A DNA stretch of 64,000 nt from Durusdinium trenchii. Its lineage: Eukaryota; Sar; Dinophyceae; Suessiales; Symbiodiniaceae. The translations under genes and the position numbers were made by a program. The stretch is taken from positions 645,851-709,850 of the forward strand of contig CAXAMN010021562.1 in the NCBI GenBank assembly GCA_963970005.1. The letters run 5' to 3'. A model generated the notes under the pieces. It saw only the letters and a list, made by a program, of their open reading frames with translations, did no database searches and was not told the DNA's origin. Within the stretch, counting starts at the first letter, position 1. Each line of letters starts with the position of its first letter. Shown here piece by piece: positions 48,255 to 59,766 of this stretch.

Positions 48255-48520
48255 CAAATAATCCCCTCTCCCTAATAATAAACGGGGCCTCCCCCCCCCC
48301 CTATTAATAAAAACCCTGGGGTGTTTTTACTAATAGGGGGTGTTTATTATTGAGGGGCACCTGTTGTACCCCCAAAATGGTCAATGTTCTGTTCGCCCTA
48401 ATAAAAAGTAGGGTCTTGAAAGAAAATCCCTGGGTTCCCAATCTAATTAATTATATAAAATCCTTGTTAAAACGACCATCAAAAAAGCTAAAAAGGGTCA
48501 AATCGAAGGTCTTCCCCCTG
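48255..48520 (-). repeat. Dispersed repeat, copy B (inverted relative of 45701-45910)
   Basis: Read on the minus strand, it follows the order of copy A: GGAAGACCTTCGAT, GTTTTAACAAGGATTTTATA, a CCCAGG-containing block, then AATAGGGGG...GAGGCCCCGT and GGGGATTATT. It is about 55 bp longer than copy A owing to an extra palindromic section. A plus-strand frame inside it reads LINYIKSLLKRPSKKLKRVK. Confidence 0.6.
48262..48357. repeat. Nested palindrome with C5TATTA arms
   Basis: The inner arms CCCCCTATTAATAAAAAC (48297-48314) and GTTTTTACTAATAGGGGG (48323-48340) pair at 17 of 18 positions around an 8-nt loop. Outer arms CCCTAATAATAAAC (48270-48283) and GTTTATTATTGAGGG (48342-48356) pair outside them. 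A run of about 12 C lies in the left half. Confidence 0.85.
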
Positions 48521-48639
48521 TTGTTGGTTTCCTAGACCAACTGTTGATGCACCCAATTAATGAAAACACATCGCTGCAAAGAGCAATGGATAGCGCAATC
48601 AGGAAAGCAAAATTAATTAGGAGCATTGGCACAGACTAA

Positions 48640-48860
48640 GAGGTATTTTTGGGGGAGGGTTGGAGATGTTTTTAATATTAGGGGGAATTCGGGTTATTTT
48701 TGCTGTCCCCCTAATACACCTAAAATCTGGGGCACCCCCGACTGTGGACCCACGAGTATTGAATTTCAAAGGGAGCAATTTCAAAACGCTACTAACAATT
48801 TTTTGGGGTCGGGCACATGTGTTTTTATTAATTGGGGTACGTTTATTAATAGGAACTAGG
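48640..48860. repeat. Relatives of the C5TATTA hairpin sequence
   Basis: TATTAGGGGG followed by CCCCCTAATA forms a 10-bp inverted pair around 48675-48717. Farther right, GTGTTTTTATTAATTGGGGT and GTTTATTAATAGG repeat the sequence of 48321-48360 in degraded form. Confidence 0.55.
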
Positions 48861-48911
48861 GTTATGTCGGGCACGCCAGCCATAGATACAAGGAGCCAAA
48901 ATAGTTTTATA

Positions 48912-49262
48912 AAGCAAAAACAAAGCAAAAAAAAAGCAAAAGGCAAAGCAAACAAAAATGCAAAAAAATGTAGCTGTGCGTATTTGTCGCTTTTTTTTCA
49001 CTTTTTTTCGCTTTATTTTCGCTTTTTTTTCGCTTTTTTGTCGCTTTTTTTTCGCTTTTTTTCGCTTTTTTCCTAGGAGGGTACAGCAAAAACATATTTG
49101 TCGTTTTTTTTTCACTTTTTTTTCGCTTTATTTTCGCTTTTTGTTCGCTTTATTTTCGCTTTTTTTTCGCTTTTTGTTTTGCTTTGTTTTTGCTTTTTGC
49201 TTTGTTTTTGCTTTGTTTTTGCATTTTCATTTGCTTTTATTTTGTTTTTTTTCACTTTTTTT
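48912..49262. repeat. A-rich then T-rich inverted simple array
   Basis: The left part (48912-48970) is built of GCAAAAAC-like steps. The right part (48989-49262) is built of TTTTTTCGC and TTTTGCTTTG steps with a duplicated subarray starting GTATTTGTCGC and ATATTTGTCG. The two parts are roughly complementary. Open Phe/Lys-rich frames are by-products. Confidence 0.9.
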
Positions 49263-49269
49263 TTCACAA

Positions 49270-50390
49270 AAAAAATTATTTGATGGTTGGCCATGTATGG
49301 CTGCCATCGCCCAACATAAAACTAGGGATTATTTGAGAATTGAGACACGTGACAAGTTACAAGTCCTTTTCAAACAGTTTCATTCATCAACTGGACGGCC
49401 ATGCTTGTGCCTATGACCGAAACTCCAAAACAAGTTTTTGTGTCAGAGTCAGTTGAATCCACCCGGGCCTGGTAAACGTTCAAAACCGACGCGGAATTGG
49501 AATTGAAACCAGTCTGGTGTCCAATGCTAACGGCCGTGGGGAGCCCTCGCAAAGCCGACTTCCAATTCCTGTCACCCAAAATACACCCTGAAATAAGGTG
49601 AAATGATTGTTATCATGATATCACATGATCCTATATTGTTTTTCTTGAATCACACACTCCTTTCAGCTTGACTCATCAGCCTGCAGCCCAGCAACTGCAA
49701 GCAGCTGCCGGGGATCCCCATGCCACAGAGCCTACCGGCGAAGGGAGACAGCCCCTTGTGGCCAATCATTTGCCAGTGAGCTACATAATACATGAAACTT
49801 ACAGCAAAACGCTATAACATAAACATACACAAACAATGAACAAATCAAAGAGAAAAAACACAACCGCAGCTGCTGCGAAAGGTGGTTGTTGTTGTTGTTG
49901 CTGTTGTTGTTGTTGTTGTTTTCTTTTGAAAAGGTCGGCTCTTGACTCGTGTCAAAAAGGATGTCCCCAGAAGGGCTGCCGGCCTACACTTCCCAACTTC
50001 TGTGCCCTCCGGTGGCCCCACCTCTGATCAAATAAAAACACCACCAGGTACCAATGGTACAGTATAATGATCTGGGGTCCTTACCCAAACACTCCATGTA
50101 TGCCATATATGCCTACATTGACCCCCTAAAACCACCCCAATTGATCGGCAAACATGGCCCCCCCATGGAGTGTCTGGGTTATTATGTCTAGATTCTAGAT
50201 TGAGTGTCTTACCAGTCGGCCACAAGATCTCAACGCCTCTGAAAGATCATCACGAAGGTCTACCTGGCGACTAAGGACTGGCGCGATAAGAGGCCTTATC
50301 TGCTGGATTCAAAGCATTTGCCTGGAGGTTCATAGATTGTGTGATTGCATGGTCTATGTGCTAGGCTTTGCCAGGTTACTGTCTGTTTTT
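49270..50390. other. No gene seen; (GTT)n at 49885-49920
   Basis: A (GTT)n tract of about 12 units, interrupted once by GCT, lies at 49885-49920. Confidence 0.55.
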
Positions 50391-50399
50391 GCTTCATAG

Positions 50400-50518
50400 G
50401 ATCGGCCTGAGGCATGAACCAATCGTGATTTGCGTGGAAATGTTTCGGTACTGCGACACAAAGTGCGTGCTTTGCGGCTTTGCATTCCAATTGCTTAACT
50501 CATTCTTGAAGTTTGACG
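50400..50518 (+). CDS. Candidate internal exon, Cys-containing, product unknown
   Basis: This is the best-framed exon candidate on the plus strand. A pyrimidine-rich tract ends in TTTTGCTTCATAG with G as the first exon base. The donor is TTTGACG then GTAAGC, close to consensus. The 119 nt are 1 nt plus 39 codons plus 1 nt, and the other two frames are closed. The peptide reads GLRHEPIVICVEMFRYCDTK then CVLCGFAFQLLNSFLKFD, with a CxxC in CVLC that might bind metal. Matching phases at both ends would make it a symmetric exon. No neighbouring exon or domain could be recognised. Confidence 0.42.
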
Positions 50519-50519
50519 G

Positions 50520-53500
50520 TAAGCAAAACAATAACCCAATATGTGTTATGATAAATGCTCAAATATGCTCAAATTCACTCCCCCCATGGACGTGACATGG
50601 GCATTTTGGTAAGTAATCAGGTTTGATGAGCGTAGTGTGTGAGATCGACCTTTTGGATCATCCACACGGCCTGCATGGAAGGAACCAGGGTCCAAACACT
50701 GGAAGGAACCATGGATGTTCCCCCATCGAAAAACCATTCCTGGAAGGGCACTACTCGACCTATGATAATCATAATCACATCGTGCATACCAACACTTGAC
50801 CGACCAGGCTTACATTGAGAAGATATCCCAAGCTTTGCGCCTCCAAAAAGTCGCCGATCAAAACCTGCCGGACAAGCGGACAGCGATCAACACCTCCCCG
50901 CCCCAAGCGAGCTTTGCGCTTGGTAGGAGCAAGTTGCCCGATGATTCTCTGAAGCAGCAAAGTATGTGGTTTCGTCTGAAACAAACATAAAAACAAATCC
51001 GTACATAAAAACAAATCCGTATAAAACAATGCGTTGCTATACTTTTTTGTCTATATATATAATCTGAAATATTCTGATATTATCCATGCACTTATATAAA
51101 AAGGTGTAATTACACAACTTGATGCACTGGATAAACAATGATAAACATCTCTCTAGTAAGTGACTCGTTCTGGATTATCACATTGATGAATTCAATGGTG
51201 ACTTGTTGCAGGACCATTCTGATGGCTGGCTGTTGACAGTCTCTCTGCTGGCTCTTCCAACAGGCCTTCACGACCCACGAAATGTCTGCCACTGCGAATA
51301 CAATGTTGCTTTTCATGATCTCAATTCTTTTTCGCTACAGCAATTTCTTCCAATTGTCTTGGATCCCCGTAGTTACTGGGATTGATCCATCTTCCTTGGG
51401 ATGAACTACGAATTCTTCTGCTTCGGAAACCAAGCCACATCAGGACCATGGAGTAGGCAAAAGGACAAACTGAACAATGATGCCGTGTGCCTACAGAATT
51501 CCAAGCCCCGAAAACGAAACATACCAAACATATTATATGCCATATGCCGCCTTTATACCAAACCTCTGCCAGAAACGGTGAGTGACAAACCCACCCGAAG
51601 CAACGAGCTCCACTGAACGACAATGTGGCGCACACTGGGATCTCCAGGGACGACATCAATGGCCGTGACGTGCGGAAAGACGTGCTGAAGCCTCGTCACG
51701 GGTCCAGAACACACCGAACGTCGAAGCGGTTCGTTTGATGCATGTGGATGAAGTTGGGGAGCAAGGACGCTACTAGGGGCTCCTGGCCTTACTACTAGGA
51801 ACAAGAAGCTATTAGAAACAAGAAATAAATAGTAGAAAGAAACAAGAAGCTACGGTTCGGTTGGCATCGGTGGGTACATGGGGAGGTGTAGCTGACCGAA
51901 CTTCACGTGAGTTTGGGAGTGGCCCAGGGTCTGAATTCCACCGCGAAGCAGATAGATCATGGATTGGATGAAAGGTGGTCTTTGGCATTTGGCAAACTAG
52001 GATGATTTTGGTGGCAGGTTGACAACACAAGTCTTGGATACTTCCCCAATCTCGTTTCCGACTTCCCCCGGTTCCCAGAGCCCGGGCGGATTGAAGCTCG
52101 TGCCGATGTCCAGCACACGCTCCTAGCAAATGTCACAAGCAAGCTGAACTGGGGATTTCTCAATCCCAGAACTCTAAGAAAGTTGTCTTGGATGCCCCGA
52201 ATTGGCTTAAGGAATAATTTGCAGGATACCATAGGAAATCAAACAAGTTTGGGGAGTTAAAACCTTGGTTTCCTGTCGATTTTTCCCGTCATTTTTCCCT
52301 TAAAACAATCCATTGATGTAAATTGATTGGTCGCAGAGTGTGTCTTGCTAAGAGTAGACTATGTAGACACGATTCATCAAGGACTCCACCAGTCTCGCTC
52401 ACGTCCCAAAGATCTAGAGATCGTGGATGTGCTTTCCACATAGCGCATGGTACTCTTCGTATGGAGTCCATGCCCACTTCTTCATTGTGCCTACCAAATG
52501 TTCCAAGCACCACCAAATGTATTGCTTTCGTTGCAAAGAACTTGCAAAGGTTGCAGGCACGGATCCAATCCCCACACCACCGGACTGCATCACCGGAGGA
52601 GCAGGATCAAGCATGCAACCCGGTGAGTTTCAGTGGGTCCACGTGAATTGCTTGACCCCTGTTTGTGGCTCATGGACGAAGTGACCAGCAAAGCTACCAA
52701 AGCTGGAACATGAACATGCATGGTGTTTGTATGTTAATTGTTGTTTACATGATTATGTGTCAAAGAATGTTATTGTTTTTTTTTTTAAGACACATTGGTG
52801 AATATGGGTGGCGGCCCGAAGTCAACTGAGGCTCCAGACCACCTGGGCTTCTTTCAAGACTTCAACGGCCAGGGACATGGCCTCAAAGAAGGCCATGGCG
52901 GCTATCTGCACACATCATATCTCTACCGAAGGGTGTGTGGGACTGGGATCCCTTTTTTGGGATTCTCGTCATGAACCAGGAAGTCTGGTGACAAGCTAAT
53001 CAGTTGCGCTGAAATTTTCTCGCTGGAGTTGAGCGATTTTAAACCCTCGAGTCATAGATCTGTGCTGGCAACATGGCTTCAGGATTTCTGGTAGTTTTGA
53101 AATAAAAATCTGGAAGGTCAAATTGAAAAGGTCTAAGTTGACTCATGTTGACTGCGCTACCCCGCCGGCCGTCGCGCAGAGCGATGCCTTCCGGTGCCAA
53201 ACAGTAGACGCTTGCGAGGCGACGGCTCTGGAGTACTCCTGATGGCACCGGATGTGGGTTGGCACCTCCGACAAAAACAAGAGAAACTATTGTTAAACTG
53301 AAGAGGAATCATGAGGAATCCCTATTCCACTATCCGCCAAACCATCCAATGAATCTACAAAAGTCCTTGTCTCCACATGCTTGGCGGGGCATCTTCCGAT
53401 TGGTCCAGAATTGTCGAACGTCCCCATTTCCAGCTAGAAAGGTCAAGGCTGTGGCTGCAGATCAATACCCTTGTTGAAATGATCCAAATTGAGTTGCTTG

Positions 53501-54680
53501 TATGATTCATCCTGCAACAAGGCTAACGGGGTTTCATCCATCCACAGGTGTAAATGTTCAGCAACGTGGAACTAATCCCAGCTTGAGAAAGGTGGACCAG
53601 TGGGCGAAACCAATATGCTGCGCACTGGTTGGGGTCACTCATGCCCTGAAAATTGCACTAAAGGCACTTGTAGCTATTCGTCCTCCCCAGTCCAATAATT
53701 AGGTTTGTTGTGGTTTGATAAGGTTTGTCACCATTGTCGGATGGAACAAAAATACCTATTATCTCCTATTATGTCCAGCCCTTCGTGAAAAAATTGTAGA
53801 CCGTGGTTCACTTGTAACCAACAAGGCCCTTTCGAGTGGTGGATCATACCTTGGTCCCAATCGTTCGGAATCGATCCTGTCGAGCCCCAGCCACCCTTTG
53901 GAACCTGCGGAGATGGCACACTGCTGTCACTGAAGTTATCCTGCCTGAGGAATGACGAGACGATTACGATAGCTCATGACCAGGCCAACAGTTGCAGTGC
54001 CCTGCAAAGAGGCTAAAGATCTGCACCACCTGCAAATGTTTAAAAGAGCATAGCAAACTATTCTGCAAAGGAACATTGTGTATTTCCAACATGCCAAACA
54101 GTGTGTGGAGATGGACCTTCTAAATGTTTGGATGAACTTTGCATGTCATTTCAGAAAGTAGGTTCCTTACATTATATTTTCCAATAGAAACTGCTTTACT
54201 GCTTCAGGGCTCAGTACCTTCCTCAGACCCTACCGCTGGGCCACTGGCTTGAGCATCTCCACAGCTCCATGACGATCCCCCGCCTTGATGCGACCTTGGA
54301 GAGGTTGTTCGGTCAGTGAGGCGAAAGGCGAAAGAAGTCTTTTGTTGTCCTAAGACAACTCGGCTTTTGTTTTGGACACGTTATCCATACTGAAGCATGA
54401 GCACAGTAGCCGTTTTCAGGGTCTTTGATGTTCTTAGTATTCAAGGCTGTGGGAGTGGGTACAAATGTCATGGGAGACGTATGGCATCTCTTCGTGTCTG
54501 CCTCTATACTATTGAGCAAGCTCTTTTCTTGCTCCAAACAGGTATATCACGGTATATCTATTTCCAGCCTAAACAGTCAACATTTACCAGCTGGGCAGCC
54601 CTGCGGTAGTTGGCCTCAACATGGGAGACAAACGAATGGGTGTTTGTTCCCTTCGGAGGTCCGAACGTTATATATATATA
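50520..54680. other. No confident gene; one dispersed repeat
   Basis: Holds the opposite-strand repeat at 51760. Open frames at 51400-51616 and 52427-52684 (plus strand, the latter with CFRCKELAKVAG) are weakly protein-like with no splice pair. Confidence 0.4.
51760..51853 (-). repeat. CTAGTAG-family dispersed repeat, reverse orientation
   Basis: GCAAGGACGCTACTAGGGGC, TCCTGGCCTTACTACTAGGA and ACAAGAAGCTATTAG are reverse complements of blocks at 20928 and 41700, followed by a degraded AACAAGAA(A/G)-rich tail. Confidence 0.8.
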
Positions 54681-54686
54681 TATAAT

Positions 54687-54753
54687 GCTTCTTGTTACTA
54701 CTAGTAAGGCACCTGTTACTACTAGCGTGGCACTTGTTACTAGTAGCTTCTTG
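54687..54753 (+). repeat. CTAGTAG-family dispersed repeat, flanked by (TA)n
   Basis: GCTTCTTGTTACTACTAGTA, AGGCACCTGTTACTACTAG and GCACTTGTTACTAGTAGC lie between two (TA)n runs, at 54669-54685 and 54754-54766. Confidence 0.85.
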
Positions 54754-54868
54754 TATATATATATATGCAAATGCTTCGTCCAAGACTCATCCTGCACGGT
54801 AGAATACGGTAGACATCAAACACCCAGCGATCGGTTTGGATGGCGGCTCTCCATCAACAATGATAGTA

Positions 54869-54932
54869 GAAAAGTATATAATTATATATAAATGTAATAT
54901 CATATTATACAATATGTATATACTGTATATAC
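54869..54932. repeat. AT-rich simple repeat
   Basis: TATATAATTATATATAAATG followed by a TATATACTGTATATA palindrome. Confidence 0.8.
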
Positions 54933-54939
54933 CAATAGG

Positions 54940-56020
54940 ATCAAATAGGATGGATTAAGTTATGCCCCCTGCATGACAGCAAATGGAATAGTCCAAGGGG
55001 CGAGGTGATTGACATCAGGAAAATGCTTCACAGTAGAGCAACATATTGAATAAGATAACAGTAAAGGTCTGCCCTTCAGGCCATCAACTAGCCCCTGCAA
55101 GCCAGCAAGCAGAGTCTTTTGCCAAGCTTCGAGTCTGATGCAGGCATTGCTGCAGGGATAGTTGGCTATCTAAGTGTCCGCCAGTGGAGGCACAGGGTCA
55201 AAACCTACCCCCTAAAATGAATCCGGTTGCTACAACATGGCCTGTCGCAGGACATGTCCTCAGGGCATGTTCCAAACATCAACCTTTGTGATGATTTTTG
55301 ATCAGCTCAAATCCTTTCTTCCAGCGTTGCTGAACGGGGAAGGCAAGCCGCCTCCCAAAAGGCCGTACAGACCGTGATCGTGGGAAGGAATGTACATCTG
55401 ACATCATCTGACCTCTCTGATACCTAACGCCTTGGAGAATTTGTCCCGGTATGGATTGGAAGGACATGGAAGGACGATCGGATGACGGACGGCAAAATTC
55501 GCCATGAATTCTTCGGAACTACCCACATCTTCCGTCAGACTTGAGGATCCATGAGGATCGGTGCAGAGTCCGTAGATGTATATTCTATAGACTGCTTCCG
55601 ATGGGAGAAAATGCTGCAGCTACCAGAAGCGGCAGCAAACATATTCTAATTCTAGATCTGTGGACATGTTCATAATCGCAGCTCAGTGTTGTTTAACAAT
55701 GAGCAAAACACAGCAAAACTGTGAAGTGCAAGATTTAACATGAAGTGGCAATTCTGTCCATTTCTGGATGGCTCTTCCAAAGCCCAGCTTGCTTGGCGTG
55801 GTGATTCTCTGCATCTTACACTGGCAAACTGCAATTAAAACACCTGCGCGCCTTTGGCTTCCTCCCATGTGACCTGCACATCCGTCACTTTCCTCTTGGC
55901 TGTTAAGCTATTCCTCGGCCACCGTCCAAAAGCAGGAAGTCCCAATCTGGGCCACCATCCCTACAGTCCTACAGCTGGGCAGGAGTAGTTACTGCCTTTG
56001 TACGCAAAAAAAAAAAACAG
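54940..56020. other. No gene seen
   Basis: Unique-looking sequence with short frames only. Confidence 0.5.
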
Positions 56021-56023
56021 AAC

Positions 56024-56188
56024 ACTGCAGCCGAGGCGCTCGAGACCCGCTTCAGCTGCGCCTTCGGGGCCCTTCCAACACCAATCCACCAATTCTTTCA
56101 ACTTCTCCTTCCGACCAACGGGACTTGGACGGACTCTCGGTGCGGCTGACGCGGGCACGGCAAGACGCGGAAGCTCCAGAAAGCGAAC
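56024..56188 (-). CDS. Candidate internal exon, product unknown
   Basis: On the minus strand a GTCCATTAG acceptor followed by G opens a frame reading VRFLELPRLAVPASAAPRVR, then PSPVGRKEKLKELVDWCWKG, then PEGAAEAGLERLGC. The KEKLKELVDWCWKG segment is an amphipathic helix. No clean GT donor is seen at the 3' edge (about 56024), where the sequence becomes a poly-T run on this strand. Dinoflagellates also use GC and GA donors, so this is not fatal. Among the more convincing unassigned peptides. No family is recognised. Confidence 0.36.
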
Positions 56189-56199
56189 CTAATGGACTA

Positions 56200-57810
56200 A
56201 TGGACAAACACACAACTGCTCTAAAATGATCAAAACAACTGCTGATGGTTTGTGTGCACCTATCGGCCGACCCCAACGAGTTTAATACATCGCGACATCG
56301 GTTCCTTTGATGCCAGTCTCAGGGAGAAGTTGCTTGGCACCAGATTGGTTCTCAATCAGAACCAATTTGATCCAACATCCAAACTATGAAACACCCAAAA
56401 CCTCCAAGACGTGGTCAGGGGTTCAGTTCTCAAACGACATGGGCTTCCTACCATCCAGTGTTGGTCAACCTTCCAGTTACCTTCAGTAATTATAGAGGTC
56501 AAACATGGTTCGAGCATGTTCAAGCATCTTGCCAGCATCCGCGAAGTGTCAGGGGCACTACGACTGCGTATGATATGTTTCTTTAGCGCGTCCTGAGGCC
56601 CTTCAGCCAGCACTTCCACCCTTCCGTCGCTCAGGTTCCTGAGTCGTGCTCAAGTGAAAGCTGCTTTGCGCTGAGCAGTTTCCCGGTACGTGAAGAATAT
56701 CAAATGGAACATCCATTATGACATGTCCAAAATGGAAGGCCAAATCATGCCAAACTATAGTAAATGTATCTGAATCGAAATGTCACTAAACCCGACCCAT
56801 ACGTCGCATTCCAAGATTCCAAGCAGCACCGCTGAGACCCAAGCGATCTCCTTGGATAAACAACCAATCGCCACGCCACACAAAGCGTGGATGGATTGAT
56901 TTGCGATGGATTTGTCGGATACTTTAAGAGGTAGCCATCTGTAGCAAAACAACAAACAGAACATGCCCGAAATCACTGGACATATAGAATATATAATATA
57001 TATATATATAGATAATTCCGTGCTTCTGAGGTGACGTTGGAAATAGGCCATGAGGCCCCTTGTTCAAGCTCAGTGAGCATTCCCTAGGATTGCCCCCGAG
57101 TCGTTGAAGCCACAAACATGTGGAGATGTTTGTCGAGACTCAACGTGTACCGAGGCGGAAAGTTTCTGGTTGCCAAGGCAAAACTTGACGCATTGTCTGG
57201 TGGCCCGAATTGACTCGTTGATGCCTCCGGCCCTCTGCATGTCAGGTCTATTGAGTCTATTGTTGAAATTGAAACTCGGGATGACATATGACCCAACATA
57301 GCTAGTGTGATCGGTTTCTTGAAGAAACAACTTTCAAAACAAAACGCAAAACAAAACACCTTTGGCTCAATATATGATTCTGATTCAAACATATTCAATC
57401 AACAACTTCGTCTCTTGCGTTGACCTACCTATATAGTACCTCCGATGTTTTCGAATAGAAATTCCAGGCCACATCGAGGCTGAGGACTTGGAATCTACCC
57501 CACAAGCAGCATTGAAAAAACGTGTTTTTTTGTTTTGTTTTCGTTTTCATGGCATTGATCTTCCTGGGCAAATCCGGGAGATCCAAGGATCCCATGATCT
57601 TGGTGGTGTCTCTGTAGTAGACCTGGAAAAACAGCGGGAATCCCAAAGACATGAGGTGGGCTCAAAACCGGAGCCGATCAAAAGTTGGGTACCTCTGCAG
57701 TCTCCTCACTTCTATCATGTTCTATCCACCTCAATCTAGTGGCTTTATATAGTCTCTTTAGCCATTGCTAAAGCAAGTCATGAAGGGTCAACTGGAGAAA
57801 TCTAAGGGTT
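56200..57810. other. No gene seen
   Basis: Contains an AT tract near 56990-57012. Short frames only. Confidence 0.5.
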
Positions 57811-57815
57811 AGAGC

Positions 57816-58117
57816 CGGATTCGGAAACTAATCGGTCGGATTCTGAAACTAGGGTTCTGAAACTGGGGTTCTGAAACTAGGGTTCTGAAACTTGGATTCT
57901 GAAACTGGTATTCTGAAACTGGTGTTCTGAAACTAGGATTCTGAAACTGGGGTTCTGAAACTAGGATTCTGAAACTGGGATTCTGAAACTTGTATTCTGA
58001 AACTGGAAAGTCAGATTCTGCAACTGGTATTCTGAAACTGGAAAGTCAGATTCTGCCACTGGTATTCTGAAACTGGAAGGTCAGATTCTGCAACTTGCCT
58101 TCTGAAACTTGCAACTG
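57816..58117 (+). repeat. 14-bp minisatellite GATTCTGAAACTGG (left arm)
   Basis: About 20 units of (G/T)(G/A)TTCTGAAACT(A/G)G. The right part shows a longer-order unit of about 34 bp in which TTCTGAAACTGG alternates with GAAAGTCAGATTCTGCAACT. Stop codons fill the frames. Confidence 0.93.
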
Positions 58118-58252
58118 GTGATCTCCACATCATGCGATAGCGTGTGTGCCTGTGACATCACCTTCGAAGCACATCCAAACCAACGTCATTAGCCCCCCAC
58201 CCAACCCCCCCTTGTCCCCATCGTGTGATTTCGACATCCCTCATCATTCACA

Positions 58253-58507
58253 AAGTTGCGGAATCCTAGTGAGGGAGTCCACAATGTTGCGGAATCCTAG
58301 TTGCGGAACGCCAGTTGCGGAATCCCAGTTGCAGAATCCTAGTTGCGGAATCTTGACAGTTGCGGAATCCTAGTTTCGGAATCCTAGTTGCGGAATCCTA
58401 GTTGCGGAATTCTAGTTGCGGAATCCTAGTTTCGGAATCCCAGTTGCGGAATCCGACCAAACAGTTGCGGAATCCTAGTTGCGGAATCCTGCGCAGTTGC
58501 GGAACTC
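58253..58507 (-). repeat. 14-bp minisatellite AGTTGCGGAATCCT (right arm, inverted relative)
   Basis: About 15 units of AGTTGCGGAATCCT. The reverse complement, GGATTCCGCAACTA, differs from the left-arm unit GGATTCTGAAACTA at two positions, and the left arm contains the intermediate GATTCTGCAACTGG. The two arrays are therefore probably one family in opposite orientations, 135 bp apart. Confidence 0.9.
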
Positions 58508-58509
58508 GA

Positions 58510-59760
58510 CTTTATCCAAAATCTAAGAACTTGCCTAAATATTCCCCAACACTAGAACCCACACTTGCCTTGAACGCTTGTGACACTTGTACATCTTGTA
58601 CCAAAGCAACACAATGTTCGTGCAACATGGGCACCACGGCACTGGCCAAGTGCATGGCCAAACAGCCAAAGCGCACCAAACAGTGATTGCGTGGCCCCCA
58701 CAAACTCTTGGTCAAGCGCAAGGGTCCATATTTACGCATCAATCTCTCTGGGTCATCACGGGTCCATCAAACTACGCATCGACGTCAAGTTCCAGAATAT
58801 ACGCCGAACGACTCGAACGTTGCAGAACGCAAAAGACATCGACAAGGAGTGGTCCATTCTTGGGTAAACCCATCCAGTTTCCATCTGGAAAAGATGCCAT
58901 GATTCAGCAGCATGACAATCTGACGTCGCCCCGGGCGCTTGCCCGAGAGATTCCCACGAATTTAACGGGTGCTTGTGTCTATGCATAATATCACACGGGC
59001 CAGGCACTTAAACAGGTTGCACCAAGGGGCTCCCTGGACCTTGCCAGTCACAAAGATTTGGGCTCTTTGCCTCAAGGAGGATTCGCCACTGCAGGTGTTT
59101 CCGCGCGTATTTTGTCACGCTGGGGTCATTTATCTAGATGGGTCTTTATCTAGCTCAAAACATAAATACCTCAATGATTCAACACATTGGTGCTCCACAC
59201 GTCTGCCGAGCAATCTTCGGCAACCACTACTGGATTGTAGATGTTGTATAGACCCACAAACACAAATGACCAAGCGACCGATCAGCCTGGGAGCATCTGC
59301 TTCCAAATACTCATAATACTCTATACTCCCCATATACAGTAAATATAATGTACCCTATAGCTTTAAAAAAAGACAAAAAACGTCAGACCGCACGTAACCA
59401 CAGGAATGGCTTGGCCCCTTCGCCTTCCTTCCCTTCCCAACAAATCACAGTTTTATAGCATTTTATATACTTTTTGGATCCTTTTTGAAAGCTGTAGCCT
59501 TTCCTGTCTCCCTCCTCTTCTCAGCTCCAAGCACTTCTGCCATGGCTCGCTGCCGCACGGTCCGCCGGGACAGCAATTGGGCTGCCGGTCGCTTCATGAC
59601 TGCGGGAGAAGTTACGTCGCTACATCAATACAAACCCGGTGATCCAAGGCCATTAGGTTGTTTTGTGTCCAGATATGAAATGGGACACGTCCTGGGACCC
59701 AGAAAGTTGGCCAAAACTCTTCCAAACACACATGGCCTCCCACCCCCCTGGCCCGAGAGA
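58510..59760. other. No confident gene
   Basis: Plus-strand open frames at 58580-58990 overlap in three phases. None has a motif or clear splice pair. Confidence 0.4.
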
Positions 59761-59766
59761 AAGGAC

